From contig JAFGPZ010000194.1 in NCBI GenBank assembly GCA_016935935.1, forward strand, positions 1 through 6,177: a DNA stretch of 6,177 bases, given 5' to 3'. Below, piece after piece: positions 4,647 to 6,177 of this stretch; the stretch's first letter is position 1; each line of letters starts with the position of its first letter. The notes under the pieces are model-generated. The model was not told the origin of the DNA. It was given only the letters and a program-made list of their open reading frames with translations, and ran no database searches. The translations under genes and the position numbers were made by a program. This DNA comes from Deltaproteobacteria bacterium. Its GTDB lineage: Bacteria; Desulfobacterota; Syntrophia; Syntrophales; UBA2210.

Positions 4647-5495
4647 ATGTCGATCGAGAACGATCCGGAGAAAAAGAAAAGGATGGAAGAGGATCAGGCA
4701 AATTTAAAGGAAAGCCTGTCTAAAATAAAGAACACTATTATGGTCATGAGCGGCAAAGGTGGGGTAGGTAAATCGACAATATCCGCCAATCTGGCTATGA
4801 GTCTGGCCCGTGAGGGCTACAAGGTGGGGGTGCTGGATGCCGATATCCATGGGCCGAATATCCCCAAGATTCTGGGCGTCGAGAATGCAGGCCTGATGGC
4901 GGATGAGAACGGGAAGATTCTTCCAGTATCCGCCCATGAAACACTCAAGGTTGTTTCCGTTGCCTATCTTCTGCAAAACCAGGACACGCCGGTGATATGG
5001 CGGGGACCCATGAAACACCAGGTGATCAAACAGTTCCTGAAAGATGTAAACTGGGGCGAACTCGATTTTCTCGTGGTTGATCTGCCCCCGGGTACGGGTG
5101 ACGAACCATTATCCATTGCCCAGCTTATCAAAAATATTGATGGAGTAGATGCACCATATGCCCTCGTGGTTACCACTCCTCAGGAGGTGGCCTTGCTGGA
5201 TTCGCGTAAAAGCATTGAATTTGCCCGGACCCTTGAACTGCAGGAGCTCGGGGTGATCGAGAATATGAGCGGGTTTGTATGTCCGCATTGTGGAGAATCC
5301 ATAGATCTTTTTAAGCAGGGGGGAGGCAGGAAAGCGGCCGAAGAGTTGGGTGTTCCCTTCCTGGGTGCTATGCCGATTGATCCGCAAATCGTACAGGATA
5401 CGGACGCAGGCAAGCCTTTTGTGAACCAGGATAATGGCACTCAGGCAAACAAGGCCTTTAAGAAGATCATGGAGCAGGTACTGAAAAATTTCTAA
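4647..5495 (+). CDS. mrp: Mrp/ApbC (NBP35-family) iron-sulfur cluster carrier ATPase
   Basis: This 282-residue protein (283 if the ATG at 4644 is used) is an Mrp/NBP35-type ATPase that binds and hands over [4Fe-4S] clusters. A charged N-terminal helix of about 30 residues precedes the deviant Walker [13 protein letters not shown] (about 33-44). [14 protein letters not shown] is the family hallmark switch I, and [14 protein letters not shown] is Walker B/switch II. Near the C-terminus FVCPHCGE carries the CxxC pair (Cys212 and Cys215) that binds the bridging cluster at the dimer interface. The [25 protein letters not shown] end is also typical. It lacks the N-terminal DUF59/MIP18-like domain found in longer Mrp proteins. 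It sits 12 bases after the ATPase pair and 40 bases before the second NifX-like gene. An Mrp protein is likewise part of the Desulfovibrio ORP locus as I recall it. The natural role is delivering Fe-S clusters to the neighbouring proteins. Confidence 0.93.
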   Translation: MSIENDPEKKKRMEEDQANLKESLSKIKNTIMVMSGKGGVGKSTISANLAMSLAREGYKVGVLDADIHGPNIPKILGVENAGLMADENGKILPVSAHETLKVVSVAYLLQNQDTPVIWRGPMKHQVIKQFLKDVNWGELDFLVVDLPPGTGDEPLSIAQLIKNIDGVDAPYALVVTTPQEVALLDSRKSIEFARTLELQELGVIENMSGFVCPHCGESIDLFKQGGGRKAAEELGVPFLGAMPIDPQIVQDTDAGKPFVNQDNGTQANKAFKKIMEQVLKNF

Positions 5496-5535
5496 GACCA
5501 TAAAACATAGCCGGGAGATAAAAGGAGACGGGTGT

Positions 5536-5889
5536 ATGCGCATAGGAATTGCAGCTGAAAGTGATATGGGGCTGCAGGCCCGGGTAAGCCGGCACTTTGG
5601 GCGGTGTTCACATTATGTGCTCGTGGATGTGGAAGACAATAGCGTAAAAGAGGTGGCCACTATTGAGAACCCGTTTCACAAGGCTCACGAGGAACCGGGG
5701 AGGGTTCCGTCATTTATCAGAGATCAAGGCGTAGACGTGATTATTGCCGGCAGTATGGGAGGCCAGGCAATGGGGTTCTTTATGGGTTTTGGAATACAGA
5801 CGGTGACTAGGGCAATGGGATCAGTTAAAGAGAGTCTTGATAACTATCTCGCTGGCAATTACAGTGATTCAACAAGATTTATCTCCTGA
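5536..5889 (+). CDS. NifX/NifB-like dinitrogenase Fe-Mo cofactor family protein (orange-protein-like)
   Basis: This 117-residue protein is a single NifX/NifB C-terminal-like domain: MRIGIAAES, then SRHFGRCSHYVLVDVE, a VDVIIAGSMGGQAMGFFMGFGIQTV core, and a short SVKESLDNYLAGNY end. It has the compact size expected of the orange protein group, which holds its Mo-Cu-S cluster non-covalently. The only cysteine is Cys24, next to the conserved HFGR (His20, Arg23). The core is unusually Met-rich (Met74, 79, 83 and 94). It has no low-complexity tail, unlike the paralog at 2160-2597. The start is supported by AAAGGAG at 5521-5527, 8 bases upstream. It is the last gene of the cluster. Whether this protein or its paralog is the actual cluster carrier cannot be told from sequence. 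Confidence 0.9.
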   Translation: MRIGIAAESDMGLQARVSRHFGRCSHYVLVDVEDNSVKEVATIENPFHKAHEEPGRVPSFIRDQGVDVIIAGSMGGQAMGFFMGFGIQTVTRAMGSVKESLDNYLAGNYSDSTRFIS

Positions 5890-6089
5890 ATTTCCTGCCG
5901 GATTGGACGCCTGATTTGCGTATTTTGAGCATGTATATGTCCGATTTACTTCGATACAAGGTAGAATCTTTTTAGCAATTTAAGGAATACCAAGGTCACG
6001 TTGCACAAAAATATGCTGCCGCATGACTATCGCTACTGGAAAAAGCAGAGCCGGGCTGGAAAGATTTTTCTATCATAATACGGATATTT

Positions 6090-6106
6090 TACCATTTAAG
6101 ATGGTA
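6090..6106. repeat. Inverted repeat TACCAT-N5-ATGGTA
   Basis: Two perfect 6-base arms (6090-6095 and 6101-6106) are separated by TTAAG. The site lies about 70 bases before the putative next gene and could be an operator for it, or may have no function. Confidence 0.35.
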
Positions 6107-6113
6107 CTTGCCC

Positions 6114-6146
6114 GCCTTTAATGCTTTAATAAGTATTAAAGGCTTT
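6114..6146 (+). terminator. Hairpin, possible weak terminator of the cluster
   Basis: GCCTTTAATGCTT (6114-6126) pairs with AAGTATTAAAGGC (6131-6143) over 13 positions with one G-U wobble and a TAAT loop, followed by only three T residues (6144-6146). The short T-run makes it a weak intrinsic terminator on the + strand. It lies 224 bases past the last stop codon, so it may instead be a leader structure of the next gene. Confidence 0.5.
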
Positions 6147-6171
6147 GGAAATTATTACTGATTATTGGAGC

Positions 6172-6177
6172 AGGAGG
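6172..6177 (+). promoter_or_regulatory. Shine-Dalgarno sequence of a gene beginning past the window edge
   Basis: The window ends in a perfect AGGAGG. With normal spacing, a + strand start codon should occur within about 10 bases of the right edge. Confidence 0.55.

Larger units (their letters stand above)
5890..6177. other. Non-coding downstream region
   Basis: No gene is supported here; the longest + strand frame I checked is 32 codons (6023-6121) with no ribosome binding site. The region contains a small dyad (6090-6106), a long hairpin (6114-6143) and, at the right edge, a Shine-Dalgarno sequence belonging to a gene outside the window. I found no correctly spaced sigma-54 motif in it. 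Confidence 0.55.

Noticed and set aside
6005..6016. GCACAAAAATATGC as a sigma-54-like element in the downstream region
   Set aside because: The invariant GG is missing and the spacing is off by one.
6023..6121. + strand frame of 32 codons
   Set aside because: No ribosome binding site, no recognisable motif, and its end overlaps the hairpin at 6114-6143.

Overview
The window looks like a piece of a chromosome from an anaerobic bacterium, most plausibly a sulfate-reducer-like lineage such as Desulfobacterota or Nitrospirota. The basis is gene content only: an oxygen-sensitive glycyl-radical activase of the NrdG2 type, small Gly/Arg-rich DUF5320-type proteins, NifX/NifB-like cofactor proteins, and a pair of MinD-like ATPases with inserted ferredoxin domains. 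The taxonomic call is an inference. All nine genes I can support lie on the + strand.

Layout. (1) 88-777 encodes a radical-SAM activase; it is separated from the rest by a 386-base non-coding stretch. (2) That stretch ends in a near-consensus sigma-54 (-24/-12) promoter at 1072-1087. (3) Three small paralogous DUF5320-type genes follow (1164-1373, 1393-1665, 1756-2073). They share an N-terminal Gly/Thr/Met motif with one invariant cysteine at residue 23; only the third has the C-terminal coiled coil. A 15-bp hairpin lies between the second and third. (4) A perfect 13-bp terminator-like hairpin (2097-2125) precedes a NifX-like protein with a Gly/Met-rich tail (2160-2597). (5) A 271-base gap contains a 'VIPAKAGIQ'-type dispersed palindrome and degenerate 21-base tandem repeats. 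(6) Two ferredoxin/MinD-like ATPase genes overlap by 4 bases (2869-3738, 3735-4634). They are followed by an Mrp/ApbC-type Fe-S carrier ATPase (4647-5495) and a second NifX-like protein (5536-5889). (7) The last 288 bases hold no gene I can support, but contain a hairpin, a small inverted repeat and, at the very edge, a perfect Shine-Dalgarno sequence for a gene outside the window.

How the genes fit together. The set of MinD-like ferredoxin ATPases, Mrp and NifX-like proteins with a sigma-54 promoter matches what I recall of the orange protein (ORP) loci of Desulfovibrio vulgaris. There a NifX-family protein carries a Mo-Cu-S cluster and works with MinD-type ATPases, and the operons are sigma-54 dependent. 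A reasonable hypothesis is that 1164-5889 is one ORP-like functional unit. In it the ATPases and Mrp would assemble or move a metal-sulfur cluster, the two NifX-like proteins would carry it, and the DUF5320-type proteins would be abundant small accessory proteins. The enhancer-binding activator such a promoter needs is not in the window.

The main start corrections are as follows. The first DUF5320-type gene starts at 1164, not inside the promoter at 1071. The first MinD-like gene starts at 2869, not at the upstream TTG at 2842. Mrp probably starts at 4647 rather than 4644.
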